DNA from: Eleginops maclovinus
Lineage: Eukaryota; Chordata; Actinopteri; Perciformes; Eleginopidae
Assembly (NCBI RefSeq): GCF_036324505.1
Contig: NC_086350.1
Span: 20,455,032 to 20,519,031, forward strand
Direction of reading: 5' to 3'
Length of the DNA: 64,000 nt
Shown here: positions 26,977-40,738 of the stretch, in pieces
Position numbering within the stretch: the first letter of the stretch is position 1
How the letters are laid out: every line of letters starts with the position of its first letter
Position numbers and translations under genes: made by a program
The notes under the pieces: generated by a model
What the model was told of the DNA's origin: nothing
Database searches by the model: none
What the model saw: the letters and a program-made list of their open reading frames with translations, nothing else

Positions 26977-29900
26977 CAGGAGTAAATGAAGGTCTTTCCT
27001 CCGTATGTCCACGTGTTCAAAGCAAACACCGCCTAATTATTTTGTGCATAACCTTAGAGTTGTATTGGAGGTTCAGTGGCACCAGACACTGAAGATTGCG
27101 TGTGTGAGTATGTGCAACGCAGTGTTTCAGACAACTGGGGCTTTGATAATATATTCATGCCTCCCAATGACAAATGGTTCCCACCAGGAGGCGGTTTAAC
27201 ATTTAAATGAGGAGCAGGAGAAAACATTGAACCACAACACACAGCAGTGAGTGGATACGCAGGGGCATGCAGGAGAGGCACTGCGTGTACCAGGACAGGG
27301 ACATTAAAAACATGGATGAACACACAACTTCAAACCGCCCAAACACACAAACACACCGATCTGCCGACAAAGAATATAAAAAACTAATGTGGAGGAAGGA
27401 GAAGGGGGTAAGATGCGGGAACAGCTGGCGTCCCGGGGGGGAATCAGAGAGCAGAAGAGAATTTGTTGGCGTGCGAAACCAGCAGCTACTGATGAGAGTT
27501 TATATAAACAGGCCGTCAAGCCCTCTGCTCAGGTTGGAACAATATCTCATCAAACAATATCGCGCCGCTTCATCGGCCTGCCAGGTGCTGCTTCCCAGAC
27601 AAAACTGGGTTGCAGCTTTTCAGTCATTAACTCAGGTACAGAAACACGTGATGGTTGGAGGTAGACAATGTGCACAAATACAGATGCAGGGATGAAGGTG
27701 AGCACCAGTGCATGCAAATAATCAGATTTACTCTCCCCTGTGCACACGCAGCGCCAATCACACATTCATTCAAGTTTACAACGGAGTGACATATGACTTT
27801 GTCTGGCTCTCCTGCAAGTGCAGATGATTGCTATGGCAACCGAGTGTAACCTCCAGACTCACTGATTTTCGAGCTGAGATGACCTCTGACCTTGACATAT
27901 ATATTTTTGTTCCTTCACCTTGTTAAATCACCAGATCCTTCTTCCCTTCTATTCTGTTTGTCCTATTTCTGTCTGCCACCTTAGCTTTTATATTTCCTTG
28001 ATCTTGACTTCCCTCCTTCCCAATAGTATGTTCGCTCCGTCGTACACCATCTGCTGCAGCCTGGAGGCCTGCTACGGCTGACCTGCCCTCATGCTGTTAA
28101 CCAGGGGCTGTGTCAATCTGTTGCTAACCATGCAAACATTAACCAAGAGTATACTTCCCATTTCAGGCTAGCACATGAGATCAAACAAGCTCCAAAATAA
28201 GAAATATACATATTTTAGAAAACTACTACAAGACTAACGGGGGCAGCATATTCTATTTTTCTTCCGTTTGTCAATAAAAGGATTTTGTGGTATGACATGC
28301 AATAAAAAATACCTTGCAAAACCTCTACTTAAAAATACGCTTTTGTTGTTGAAGGCCTTTCCTTACACTACCTTTTTTAATATTTATTTCCAATTGTCTT
28401 CTTAAATACAACTTTGTGTGTCCTTTACCCTCCGCCCTCCCTTTCTGTTTGACACAAGTCTATTTCTCCTGTCACTTTCACCCTCCTGCTTGCCAGTGCA
28501 GGTAAGATCTTAGGTCTCAGAATAAAGATAAATATTAAGATAAAGATGTTAGGGTCAATCGATAGGCTGTTAGAAGTCCACGTAGGTCGGTTGTCATACA
28601 ATCATTGAACAGATCACTGCAGGGAAGGAACAAATTTGTCCTGTCAATGACAGAGCGTGCTGTGATAAAGGCGAAGCAGGGGTCAAGCAGATATCAGTAT
28701 TCGGCTCACATTCAAACTACGTGCACACACTGCATGCACAGGAGCATCATTCAGTAGGTTGTTAAAGATCTGGATTCAGGATTTGTTATGGTTCTCTCTT
28801 TAGATAGAATAGTGGCCAAGTAGCATAATGAACAGATGTACAATCTATCACCTTTTAAATGTTGGATATAAATAGTTTCAGGATTAGTGTTTGACTCAAG
28901 GGTTGGCTATGTCATTGGGTCGGTCCATCACAAGTCTAAAATATCTACACTCTCATTGGATGGCCATGACATTTGATTGTAAATTGATATTTGTGGTCCC
29001 AAGGAGATGAATCCTTTCAACTGTAGGGATGCTTTGACTTTTATTTAAGAACTTGCAAGTTGGTCATGTTTTTAGTCATGTTTCCATACCAATTGAGCTG
29101 ATTGCCATGACAACAGTTACAAACATTTACATTCCCCCTCTAGACTTTTAATCCAGCGCTATCCTGAAATCAGTATTTCAATATGTCAACTACTGTGGAT
29201 TATGACTTTAATAACCCAAACCCTTACCCTAACCGGCAATACTGACATGCAAAACTAACACTAACCACCCTAAATGGTAAACATGGTGAACATAAAACTT
29301 ACTTTGCATCAGAATGTTAGAAATATGAATCTGTTACAGGAATAGTAATGTTTTCAGCCCATATCTTGAAGGTTTAACAGAAATATGAAGCAGAACACTA
29401 TCTTCTTACCCTGTCCTCATTTGACTCCAACACCAATCTTACTCCATGCCCTTTCCACTCATAATCTTCACCATTCCTCTTCTTCTCCACCTATTCTTTA
29501 CCCACTTCCCGGGCTTTATATATTTTTCCTGTTATCGCCTCTCATGTCCGTCGCTTTCTCTTCTTCCTTTGACCCTTCAACCTCCTGCCCCATCATTACT
29601 CCTCTTTCAACGCTCATCTTTCTGAGGCTGCCGAATTCCCCGGCACAACGGTGCTATTCTGCTGCCTACTAATAGAATCTCTCAGTTCCTCTAATGGATC
29701 TGTCAGAATCTCCATGAGCACGGGAGACCAGATAGATTGATAGGGAGAGGGCGAGAGACAATGAAAGAGTGGGACAAAGAGACAGTGAGACACAGGAAGA
29801 GAGAAGCAAAGAGAAAAAGAGATCTGTGCAGAGGCTCCTGACACTTTCATCTGTGCCTTGAAAAGTCTCAGAGCAGCAGTGCAAATGACACTGCCAACCA

Positions 29901-30503
29901 GTGACCATATGGTCTGTTAGAAACAATGCCACTTAAGGCCATACCATTGTCACCACAGGATAATGACAGTTTCCCTGTGGCCATAGGTGAAACTAACGGG
30001 CAGGGTGAGTGGATTGAAAAAATAGACACACTTCTCACCCAGGAGGATTTCTTTCTAAAATACAACTGTGAATAAATCTATATTTGGAAGCCTCTGCAGC
30101 AGTACTTTTAAAACACATGTAACACCTCAAATAGTTTATTTAGGTGGTAGATAAAGGGGAGTCAACATCTTTTCCTGGCATACTTGGTTTGTTGTTTACT
30201 TACACTTGAAAAAAAGCAGTGTAAGAAGCCATTATCACCATCTTTACTTACAATTCAAAAACATTTTGTTCAAAGTAATTTTTTGCGAATCAACTGTTTA
30301 TTTCCTGGGATATACCAAAAAGGAACCAATCTACAGCAGTTTCATATGTTGAAGCCTTTCGTTTAACTACCAATTACTCTTTGTAGTCAATTATATCAGT
30401 GGGCTAGAAAAGTGGAGTAAGGTTTTGAAGGCGATCTGAATCACATCAAAAAAGGTCTAATTATCCTCCGTAATTTTAATACAGTGTGGTATCTGTTACT
30501 CAC

Positions 30504-30646
30504 CATTATCTGTGGCGATGAAGACAGCTGTGTATTTGTTGTCGTAGACATAAGGAGACTCACGGTCCAGTGAGCCGGAGGTGTTGACAGTTCCTGTGAC
30601 TGGGCTCACACTCAGCCAGCCTGCCGGGTCTCGCAGAACAGCGTAC
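30504..30646 (-). CDS. cdh13: cdh13 exon: EC4 core
   Basis: A 143-bp exon. The acceptor cttccag is followed by one base completing an Arg codon; the exon ends one base into a Gly codon at donor G|GTGAGT (GT at 30503-30502). The translation YAVLRDPAGWLSVSP, a GTVNTSGSLDRESPYV segment, then YTAVFIATDNG contains the classical cadherin LDRE motif (LDRESP), used in calcium coordination between repeats. An Asn-Thr-Ser sequon is present. The phase fits exactly with both neighbouring exons. The exon is isolated between 21-kb and 18-kb introns. Confidence 0.95.
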
Positions 30647-32464
30647 CTGGAAGAAAGTAAATAAAATAAGTAAGAAGCTGTGCCTATATAAACATCCAGA
30701 AAAACAACTATACTGTGCACTCTATCTCACAGAAAAGTTTTCTTTCGAGTTTATTTTGGTCCCATATGTTTAGCTTCCAAACATTGCACAGACAGACAGC
30801 TCCGTTGGTCACAGCAACAGGAAAGACAAATATTTGAATAGTCTATATTTCTCCCGTACAGTTTATAAATCCAATGAATTCTAAAACAATTCCTTCCAGG
30901 GAAATAATACAACAGGATTTTAATTAGGCGGCCCCTTCTGAGTCAACACATTGGTTGTTTTGATCTAAGATTGCTTTAGTGAATTAATCATTATTTTATG
31001 TTTTTTCATGCTCAATGAACACATCTCTGGTTAAAACAAAATTACCATACATACTGCCCGTGCACAGAGGAACTACATTTTACAGATCCTCCTCACTTTG
31101 CACAATCTAAAGGACCACACAGAGATGTATTATTCACCTATTCCATCTGCCCCTCGGAAAGTATAACACTGGTGTCCAAGGTAACTGAAAGAGCTTCCCA
31201 AAATAATTCAAACACAGCTGACAAGACAACCCTGATGTACAGTTACTGTAGGTCTATAAATAAATTAAATAGTTTCAGAGTTTTTTCTGAGACATATATG
31301 ATTTTACAAAGCGCTTGTACTGGTATATGTGTATGTGTCCAAAGTTTTAATCCTGTTCAGGAAATCTGTATTTGTTTGAATAAATAATATTATAATATTT
31401 GTGGCTCTCGTTCAGATGATGCTGTTGGTGACAGATCGTCACAAAAAGTCAATATGTTACATTAATATTTACATTAAGAGCTTATCTAATATTTGTTATG
31501 TGAAAGAAAGACATTGTATGGTCTGTAATAATCTGTAATAAAGGTGTCCTGCAACAAGAAAAGGGCCAATAGTTACTTCCTGTGCACAGACTCGTCCCCT
31601 ATGCGCATGCATGTGTAGGTGACTGCAGCAGCAGCTCTTTCAGGGCTGAGATTTGAAGATGATGGATGACCTCTCAAAAAACAGGTAGGCGCATTTTGTG
31701 AAAAAAATGCCTAACAGTGGATCACGACCCTGCTAATGGAGCCACTCAGCCAGTCACTGATGGCCGGAGGATGGTGATTAAAATAGGCATGCATCCGTGT
31801 AACACCACAAGTAACTGAATAAGGAGCCACATATGTACACATATGGTAACAAATACATACAAGGTTTTTCTTCCGCGAAACATGCATAAAAGGCACACAC
31901 ATGCACGAGTTTCTCAAATACAAACAGACTTTTTCAAAACAAGGCGACTCTTTGCCAAAGTGCTCAGCAGTAGACAAATAGTCTTTGAAATGGAGCTCTT
32001 CAGCTAACATAGTGCGGCAAAGCCTTGGGAAATGGCTTTGCAATCAACCTCTGCTCAAACCTTTACCCCCCCGCTCTCACTCACACACATTTTCCTTGCT
32101 AGTGAGTGCAATTTAACACATATGTTCTCCTGTAACAAAAGAGCCACTGCTGCGAGGTTAAATGTGCTATTAGTAATGACACATTTATCACTGTACATGC
32201 TCTTTTTCCTGCACATACACATAGAGCACTAACATGATTCATAAGGCCAACTTCTCCAATAAAACAGAGCCAGGCTCACAGGTTATTAACCTCCATATGT
32301 TTCACTCTCCCCATCACTGGCTTCACGATGAGACACACACACTCTCTGTGTTATATCAACCTTTCAGCATTGCCAAATTGTGGAACAGAAACACACACAC
32401 ATGCACAGTATGAGTACAACATAGTAGCTTTGCCAAACAGGGGAAAACATATAGCCTCGGTGGC

Positions 32465-32880
32465 TATGGGCGGCAAAGGCTCATGATGCGCGTAGCGAGC
32501 CAATACTGGCCCTTGTGTTCTGATCCAACAGAAAAGCTACTGTAGCTGAAATTGCAGAAACAATTAATGCTTGTTACAGATCAAGTACACCTCTTCATGG
32601 ACACAGGTTTGAGGAACACAACAACGAGTTCAAGGTGTTGACTTGGCCTCCAAATTCCCCAGATCTCAATCCATCTCAATGGATAAACAAGTCCCATCCG
32701 TGGAGGCCCCACCTCCCAATTTACAGGACCTAAAGGATCTGCTGTCTTGGTGTCAGATACAACAGCACATTTCAGAGGTCTAGTGGAGTCCATGCCTCAA
32801 TGGGTCAGGGCTGTTTTGGCCCCAAAAGGGGGGACATACATAGTATTAAGCAGTTAGTCATAATGTTATGGCTTCTCTGT
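32465..32880 (+). mobile_element. Degraded Tc1/mariner-like transposon with internal deletion
   Basis: The right part translates in pieces to the C-terminal Tc1-type transposase block (TWPPNSPDLNP, then DKQVPSVEAPPPNLQDLKDLLSWCQI, ESMP). It ends in a non-coding tail reading cagttagtcataatgttatg. The left part (32480-32560) resembles an upstream transposase segment, and the sequence between is missing. A deletion right after the Asn-Pro of the catalytic-region motif, plus frame breaks, make it non-functional. Confidence 0.75.
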
Positions 32881-34802
32881 GAACTTGACTTTGCCTGGCA
32901 ACATTATGGTGAGGTCAATCCTGCTTTCAGTCTTTGCATAAGCTAAGCTCAATAACAGGTATTTGTTCTTTGATCGGCACAAAAATAAATAGGTGTATTT
33001 CACAAAATGTTTTAAATATTCATTTTAATAACCAAATTAACTGGCTTATCAAAAAGGTGTGTTAAAATCACATTTTATATTGGCCATATTTTCACTTTTA
33101 TGTCACCATGAACAATTGCTTAGGAAAAACCTAGTGTTTGTCTAAATTAAAACACCATCAATGACAAAAATAAAATAAAATAAAATGGCTATTCATAAAT
33201 ACATCTTGATATTTTATACCATCCTACATATTGTAGAATGAGGAAAAAGTCCCCCTGTGTTATCCAGGATTTGAAGTCTGGAAATCCACGCAAAGCAGCC
33301 AAACCAGCCTGTATTTATCCCTGAGATACTCCCTTAAATGTTTATTTTCACTTCACGTAAACTCTCAGATTCACTCCAAAGCACAAACTGTGGGAACCTC
33401 TTTCAGACATGAGGTATACTCCACAGCTGGCAGCCAAATACAAAGTAGATTTGTAAAAAGAAATCTGGATATTTTGTATATTCCTAGTGTAGATGTTCTG
33501 AAAGTGTATAAGGCTTTTGTCTGCTTTAGTGCAGGCTCAAAGGTAGCCCTGATTTGGATCCACTGTTCCTCCTCCGTGTGCAAACATAGGGACAGTCCAT
33601 TAGAGCCCTTTAAAGGGCAAATTATAAAGACATTAAAAAGCCATTAGGAATATTCATATCTGGTTTTACGTGGTTATCTCAAAAAACAGAGATGGCCCAA
33701 ACAAATCAGTCAACAAATGAGACAGTGTACAAACACAATTGTCACAGATGCTCTTTTAGCTGCAAATACTCATATCCAGATAAAACAGGCACACAAAGTC
33801 GAGCAAAAACGAAAAACACACAGAATTTAAAGCAAGTGTGTCTTGTACAATATGTTTTGCTTGCAATGTGAAATAATTCTCTGGACTTCAAAGTGATTTG
33901 TCCAGATTTTAGCTTGAGTTGCAGAAGTATGTTGCGAGGTATAAACGGGGAGCCCAAAGTTTTCAACTGGTCTGCAAACCAACACCATTGGGACGTATCT
34001 CAGTTACTATAACTGGCACCAGAGTCGAGTCAGGGGTTGTGTGTACATGTGTGTGTTTTTGTAAGAGATTACCCTTAGCTGTAACGGAACACAAAGGAGC
34101 CTGGACGAGGGCTGGCAGGAGTCTCATTGGAGGTGATTCAGGGCTAGAGAAGTAATTTAATACCAACCTACGAGGGTCCTTTAAAAATGTTTCTTAAATA
34201 AACCTCTAAGAGGCCAACCTTTCAGTGGTTATTAAAAATGAAATATTGCTTTAAATTATGAGTCAAATTGAAATGATCCGTGACTAAATTGAAAATACTA
34301 TATTCAAGAAAAATTGCACACAGTTGCACATTTTGGTTAAAGGTCCAGTGTCTAGAATGAATGGGTTCTATAAGCAGAAATTAAATACAATACTCACAAC
34401 TATATTTTCATGACACTAATAATCTTTTTTTCCCCTTTCCCTATCTATGTATACTGCAGATTGAGTCAACCATGTTAGCACGGAGTTCTCATACTGCCTG
34501 TGCAGCAGCACCTCTTTTCCCTCTGTCTGAAACTAGAGCCCTGCTCTGATTGGTTAGCTTGCCGGCTCTGTTGTGATTGGCTCAACAGCTTAGAAATGTC
34601 CCTTGCCTTAGCCCATCACGTGCAATGTGTAGGAGTGCTAAACAATAGAAGTGCAAGTGTAGTGTTATGTAGTGATGTCACTGTGTCGATGAAGTAAACG
34701 AAGGAATCCAACGTAGGCATTTTAGGCAGAGTTGGATTTGGTTGGAGAGAAACTCACTCTAGTGGGATCTTTTGGATTTTAGCCTTTTAAGACAATTTAG
34801 AG

Positions 34803-37626
34803 CAGTGATTCTTAAACTAGGGGTCGCGACCCCAAACGGGGTCGGCAAAAACTTCCGTGGGGTCGCAAAATTATTTGTTACTTCAGTCGGAAATTAGCTG
34901 TTATAACACCTGGTGAAACAACGAAAAATAAAATGTCAATACAATGAAAATCTGCCTTTTTCTCATTCCTACACGCTGTTAAGAGGGAGAGAGAGAGAGA
35001 AAAAAAAAAGTTGCCCAGCTTTAAATGGCGTTTCGAATCGTTTATTGGTCCTATGATAGAAACAATGTAACAATCTGCGCCCACTGTTCAAACTCAATTT
35101 CTTCCCGGTTTTTTTACAATACGTCATAGTTAACTCGCCACGTTACTAGCCACGTTTGTGATACTAGCCACTTTTTTAGCCACTAGCCTAGTTATAACTT
35201 TCATCAAAAATGGACAGGTGGCTGCTAAAAAACAATGATTTGAGCTCAGAAGTGCCATCTACCTCCAGTTGTGCACCTACTCCTCCGCGATCCTCAGATG
35301 GGACAAGTTTGGCCGGTGGTGAGAATAAAAAAGACCCACCAACGAGGCGTCGCCGATACCTGAAAGAATTTCTTAAATATGGATTCACGTGCCAGGTAAA
35401 ACATGAGCTCGACCACCCACAGTGTGTTATTTGCGGCGATGTTCTGGCACATGAAAGTTTAAAGCCCACAAAAATGAGACGACATCTCGAAAGCCGACAT
35501 CCAGATGATGCTCAGAAACCCATGACATTTTTTTTACGAAAAGAAGCTGCGCTGCATGGGCAAAAGACCGTTGTGCATAGCCAAGCTACTGTGCCCACCA
35601 AAGCCTTGGCAGCGTCATACAAAGTGGCCCACCTTGTAGCCAAAGCACAAAAGCCACACACAATTGCTGAAAGCCTCATCCTTCCTGCAGCAATTGCGAT
35701 GACCACAGCAATGCATGGTGAAAAGATCGCAAGTGTGCTTAAACAGATTCCCCTCTCCAATGATACCATGTCCAAACGCATTAACGACATCGCTAATGAT
35801 ATGAAATGCCAGCTCATCGAGAGAGTGAAAAACAGCCGGTTTTCTTTGCAGTTAGACGAGTCTACTGACTTGACTAATGTAGCCCATTTAATGGTTTTCA
35901 TTCGCTACAGTCATGACGGGAAACTGCATGAGGACATGCTGTGCTGCTCTCCGATGGAAGGAAGATGTACTGGTGGAGACATTTTTAACTGTCTTAATGG
36001 TTGGATGGAGGAGACAGGCCTGGATTGGGATAAATGCATAAGCATATGCACTGACGGTGCCGGGGCTATGATGGGAAAACACAAAGGGCTGAAAGCCAAG
36101 GTCCTTAGCGTTGCACCACATGTCAAGTTCACACACTGCATTATCCATAGGGAGGCCCTGGCATCCAAGACACTTGAACCCGAGCTTAACAATGTTCTTC
36201 AAACAGCAATCCAAATAGTGAATTCGATCAAATCGCGCCCTTTAAATTCACGACTCTTCGCCCTTCTCTGCCAGGAAATGGGGTCTGCACATGAATCCCT
36301 TCTTTTTCATTCAGAGGTAAGGTGGCTTTCACGGGGCAAAGTTCTTACACGCCTGTTCGAGTTGCGAAGCGAGGTGCGCACCTTCCTCTCAGACGTGCAT
36401 TCCCCTCTTGCAGACCATCTCACTGACTCGAGATGGTTATCACGTCTTGCATACCTGGCGTGCATATTTGACAAATTAAATAGTCTCAACCTGTCACTAC
36501 AAGGCCCCAGCACAAACATCCTGACCCTCTCAGACAAAGTGAATGCTTTCACAAAAAAATTGCAGCGTTGGGCAGCCCGTGCAGAGAGTGGGGACTTTGA
36601 AATGTTCTCGGAGCTGCACGACTTTTTGGAGAGTGACATGAATGCCAATTCATTGAAAGAGTCAATAACCTGTCATCTTCGTAGTCTCCTCGACAAATTC
36701 AATAAGTATTTCCTCACGGAGAATGTAGAGCCTTTTGACTGGGTACGACAACCATTCACCAACTGCTCCTCAAACAACCTGCCATCTGAGCTCGAGGATG
36801 CGCTGATTGAGCTGTCCAGCGACCGCACATTGCAGGCGTCGTTTGCCTCAAAAACTCTAGATGAATTCTGGCTGTCAGTTGTGCAGGAATACCCCGGGTT
36901 GTCCAAGGCTGCCATGGACATCCTCACGCCGTTTGGATCAACCTATCTGTGCGAAAAGACATTTTCGTCCCTGGCCTACATAAAGAACAAATACAGATGT
37001 CGTCTCAACAGCATGGAGGAGAATCTTCGTGTTGCTGTGAGCAGCATCGATCCCCGAATTGACCTGCTATGCTCGCGGAAGCAGGCCCATCCTTCTCATT
37101 GACATGGCGTCCGTATAAGAGGAAGTGAGATCGTTCCAATCATACACACTCTCTGTTGACTCTTGACTCCCGTTTGATTTGGACATTTGTTTCATTGCTT
37201 TGTTTGTTCCAGTTCTTGTTTGCGTTAATAAATTGTTGCCGCCCAGGCCTTTTCTTACACATTGCCTATTTGTTTTTGCTTGATTGACAGTCGTTACCAT
37301 GGGTTTGCAATGCATAACGTTGTCCTGGCAACGCGATTTACAGCCCGCCCCCAAACAACCAAACTGCAGATGGCATTGCTGTTTCTTTCAAAATGTATGA
37401 CTATCACTCAAATCATTGGAGACGCAAACTCGTAAATTAATTCACACAAAATCGTTCCTTTTCCATAAAATAATCGTCATACATTGTTAATTTGTTTGGA
37501 TTGGAACAAAAAATCGGTTGCTACGGAAACGTGACGTCACACTTACACACTTTTGGGAAAGTGGGGTCACCAAACCTCTCCAGTTTTTTTTGTGGGGTCG
37601 TCAGACAAAAAGTTTAAGAACCACTG
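34803..37626 (+). mobile_element. Complete hAT DNA transposon with open transposase frame
   Basis: The terminal inverted repeats are CAGTGATTCTTAAACT (34803-34818) and, as its complement, AGTTTAAGAACCACTG (37611-37626), one mismatch in 16. They are followed inwards by GGGGTCG-rich subterminal repeats. An exact 8-bp target duplication ATTTAGAG flanks it (34795-34802 and 37627-37634), the length diagnostic of hAT elements. It contains one long open frame and a downstream AATAAA at 37227-37232. It is 2,824 bp long and inserted into an older repeat within the cdh13 intron. Confidence 0.95.
35210..37102 (+). CDS. hAT transposase (BED zinc finger, ZBED5/FAM200-like)
   Basis: A 630-residue open frame without internal stops. 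Visible domains: a BED-type zinc finger at about residues 57-100 with C72, C75, H92 and H97; an RNase-H-like DDE core with candidate catalytic Asp at 216 (LDESTD) and 282 (CTDGAGAMMG), followed by the THCIIHREAL motif near 308-317; and a hAT C-terminal dimerisation region at about 545-625 (EFWLSV, then FGSTYLCEKTFSSLAYIKNKYRCRL). Such proteins cut and paste the element. Related sequences have been domesticated in vertebrates as ZBED5/FAM200-type genes. Here the terminal repeats and target duplication are intact, so it is a transposon rather than a host gene. The start chosen is the first ATG after the 5' subterminal region. Whether it is still active cannot be judged from sequence. Confidence 0.93.
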   Translation: MDRWLLKNNDLSSEVPSTSSCAPTPPRSSDGTSLAGGENKKDPPTRRRRYLKEFLKYGFTCQVKHELDHPQCVICGDVLAHESLKPTKMRRHLESRHPDDAQKPMTFFLRKEAALHGQKTVVHSQATVPTKALAASYKVAHLVAKAQKPHTIAESLILPAAIAMTTAMHGEKIASVLKQIPLSNDTMSKRINDIANDMKCQLIERVKNSRFSLQLDESTDLTNVAHLMVFIRYSHDGKLHEDMLCCSPMEGRCTGGDIFNCLNGWMEETGLDWDKCISICTDGAGAMMGKHKGLKAKVLSVAPHVKFTHCIIHREALASKTLEPELNNVLQTAIQIVNSIKSRPLNSRLFALLCQEMGSAHESLLFHSEVRWLSRGKVLTRLFELRSEVRTFLSDVHSPLADHLTDSRWLSRLAYLACIFDKLNSLNLSLQGPSTNILTLSDKVNAFTKKLQRWAARAESGDFEMFSELHDFLESDMNANSLKESITCHLRSLLDKFNKYFLTENVEPFDWVRQPFTNCSSNNLPSELEDALIELSSDRTLQASFASKTLDEFWLSVVQEYPGLSKAAMDILTPFGSTYLCEKTFSSLAYIKNKYRCRLNSMEENLRVAVSSIDPRIDLLCSRKQAHPSH

Positions 37627-38713
37627 ATTTAGAGGGACAAAAACCTATACAACACTCAACGGGAAAGGGAAAACCCCCCCAAAAAAACACAATAGGGCCC
37701 CTAAACATTGTTTCTAGCTTGGCACTTTGTTAAAGCAATTTAAAAAAAGGAAGGGTCGCAGCCAGGTATTCTAATGGTCGCAATCTGCAACCAAATCTGG
37801 AGATAGTGCCACATCATACATACTGCCCCTTAAAGTATTTAAAAACAATTCCTTAGCAGGCTATTTCACCCCAGCATTCCAACCACTGCAAATACCTCAC
37901 ATAGCTTTTTCAAGCTCTGATCGGAGCCTTGTTCCTCAGTTTTCTGAGACAGCTCAAAGGGATACTGGAGCAGCAGAGAGAAATGGCTTGGCGCCCACTC
38001 ATAATCCAGTAACATCAAGAGCCACATTCTGGCATACATTTTGCACATCTGTGTGTGTTTTGGTGTCAATAGCAGAGTTAAATTAGAGACGAGATACAAG
38101 CTGAGTAGTAAAAAGCATAACATTAGCTCTTTGCATATATGGTAATGGTTCTGTTTGTTTTTATTAGGTAAAATATGATGCTGGCACCTCTTCTAAGTAA
38201 TAGTAATAAAGCATGGTCTGTTTGAGTCTTCATTGCACTTTCCAACAGTTGGGGGACCCACTAGAGACAGATAAAAAAAAAAAAAAGATGTTCCAAATAA
38301 AAGCATCAGAGGAATCCTGACTTCTGGTCACTAGTATCAGACATCATTTTTTTTTTAAATAAACACTACCTACTGTACACCTACATTTCCTTTGGTGCAA
38401 CCCAAAGTAACATAGTATTAGGCTAGGCCAGCCACCTAAAACAACATGAATTTCCATCTAAACACCCTTAGGTTGAAATATAGGGTTTATTTTAAAACCT
38501 TAAGGTCTCAAGCGGAACTGAAGATGACCATGAAGACATTTTCTGAGACTTCATGCAAACCCCAAAGGACATCGTTATAGACGGAGTAAAACTACGAAGG
38601 TTGAGTAAGATAAATGGAACGAGTAAAATGTGTGGATTGTTCCTTTATATGTATTTTCCTGACCCTGATCAAGTACACTGAGTTTGTTAAACTAATGCAA
38701 TGCTCCACCACAA

Positions 38714-38714
<1 letters not shown>

Positions 38715-38788
<74 letters not shown>
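38715..38788. repeat. (CA)n microsatellite, about 37 units
   Basis: An uninterrupted CA run. Confidence 0.97.
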
Positions 38789-38791
<3 letters not shown>

Positions 38792-40738
38792 CCAAGTTTC
38801 ACAGACTACAAAGCTACAAATGTGATAGACTGTAATGACTGTTAATTAGACGTTACCCGTAGATGTGATGTAGCAGAAATAATTCACGTGTGAGTCACTT
38901 TTGGATTTATATTGTTGATTCTGACAGCTCCCAAGTCAAACACCCAGAGCTAGATCGAGTCAACATATAACTCCCATAACATGCGTCAAATGCATCCATC
39001 TTCCTTAAATCTGAGCCTGTTTTTACCCAGAGCCCATGTGTGTTTGCAGGGAGTTAATGGATATTCATGCCCTCACCTCCCTCGCCGAATGAGCATCATT
39101 AAGTTTCATAAAAAAGCCACAACAATCTGGGCGGCTGGTGAGGGCATGCATATACTGACTTGAGGATTGGGAATTGGTTTGGAGTATTGAAGCATTGGTT
39201 CTCCACCTCAGGGTCTGGAGACCGTCTACAGGGTGCATTGAGACGATATTGGGGTTCACAGTAAAGCGTATGGAAAGATATATGCAAAGAATATGCCAGA
39301 GCTTATGTATTTATATGACTGTTTAACTTTTGATCCTTGGATAATACATGTTATACTTTGCTTTTGGGCTTACCTCAATAATCAAATGCAATTCTGTGAA
39401 AAATACATACCCTCTTTTAGTGAGACACAAATCAGGGTGTTGCAGATGGCGCTTCATTTTAAGGGAACTGTAAGTTGTTTCAAAGGTACATAGTTGGGGG
39501 GACTGGGAATTATTGAAGCAAGACTACAGTTTGGCTGATTCAAATGCCCAGCAGTAGCAAGGAGATAGTGATGCATAATGAGACAAAGATCAGTGCCAAG
39601 CAACAACGACACAACATGTTATTCCTAGTTGTTTCTATGAGGCTTAAAGCATAATGACTCAAACTATCCGAGGCAAAGGGGAATTCATCCAATCTGAACA
39701 TTTAAAAGGCTGTCAGCATGTCTGTATAAAGAGCAAAGAAGGTAACACCTCTGCTTTGTTTGGTCACTTGAAAAGCTGACTTTTTGGAACTCCTAGGTAA
39801 GTCAAAACCATAACACTTACTTTATTGAAAACTCTGCTTAATCTCACTTATATACCCCTTCACAGATACACACACTCCAGCAGCATTACACAACAGCTTA
39901 CTTGTGCTATTTTAAGTGTCAGTGTTTCCCAATTTCAGTTATCTGCAGTGCACTGCCACTTAGACAAGTGTACACTCATACACTTGGACGTCAATGACAG
40001 CATATTACACAAAATCATGGTTTGCATTTCTCTCGATATACCCTTTTCCGACCTTCTTTCTTGTTTTCACTGTCCTCACTTTCTGTTGGCTCTTACTTTA
40101 TCCAACTATCTTTATCCGTCTCTCTGTCACTTTATTCTCTATCTCGTGCCAACAAGATCTTCCAGTGATTGGAGTCTAACTTACAGAGAGGAAGAAGACG
40201 GAACAGAGCCAATGCTAATAGTTTCTCTATCTGAGAGCTGCTGAGTGTGTGTGAGCACGAGATATGATAACATCAATCAAAAGACACGCAGTAAAAGTAC
40301 AGGGGCTGTGCTGAGTTCTGTTTAGCCGTAACAGATGTACACTTCATCCAAATTTGCAGCTAGTAAAGCGAGAGGAGTAGGAAAGAAAAAGAGCGTGGTG
40401 CAGAGCAGGGAGCAACAGATAAGAATAGGGATCGAGAATGGAGATAAGAAGAAGACACATGGAACTGGAACTGTGAATAAGTTTGCAATAAAAATGAATT
40501 TTCCACACTTTCCAACTTCAATTCCTCCCAATCTCCCCTTGGCTCCAATCTTTCGATGTCATCACACAATATGTCCTCTATCACCAGGAGCCACAGTTAA
40601 CAATCATTATTTTATCGCATGTGTTAATTTGGAAAATAATGTTTGTTTTTCCCAAGTCTCATTAAAAAATTGTGTTTACATGCCTCTGCATTATATTGGG
40701 CATCATTTTGTTTTATCTTGTTTGTTGTTAATACATAA

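Larger units (their letters stand above)
34340..37705 (-). mobile_element. MITE-like repeat, copy C, split by the hAT insertion
   Basis: Sequence at about 34480-34802 is the reverse-oriented counterpart of copy A (shared GATTGGTTAGCT..CGGCTCTGTTGTGATTGG block). It continues after the hAT element at 37627 (agggacaaaaacctata) to the terminus aatagggcccc near 37703. The left limit near 34340 is approximate and may include another repeat. Confidence 0.65.

Noticed and set aside
35512..36927. Minus-strand frames of 84-129 codons
   Set aside because: Antisense shadows of the hAT transposase.
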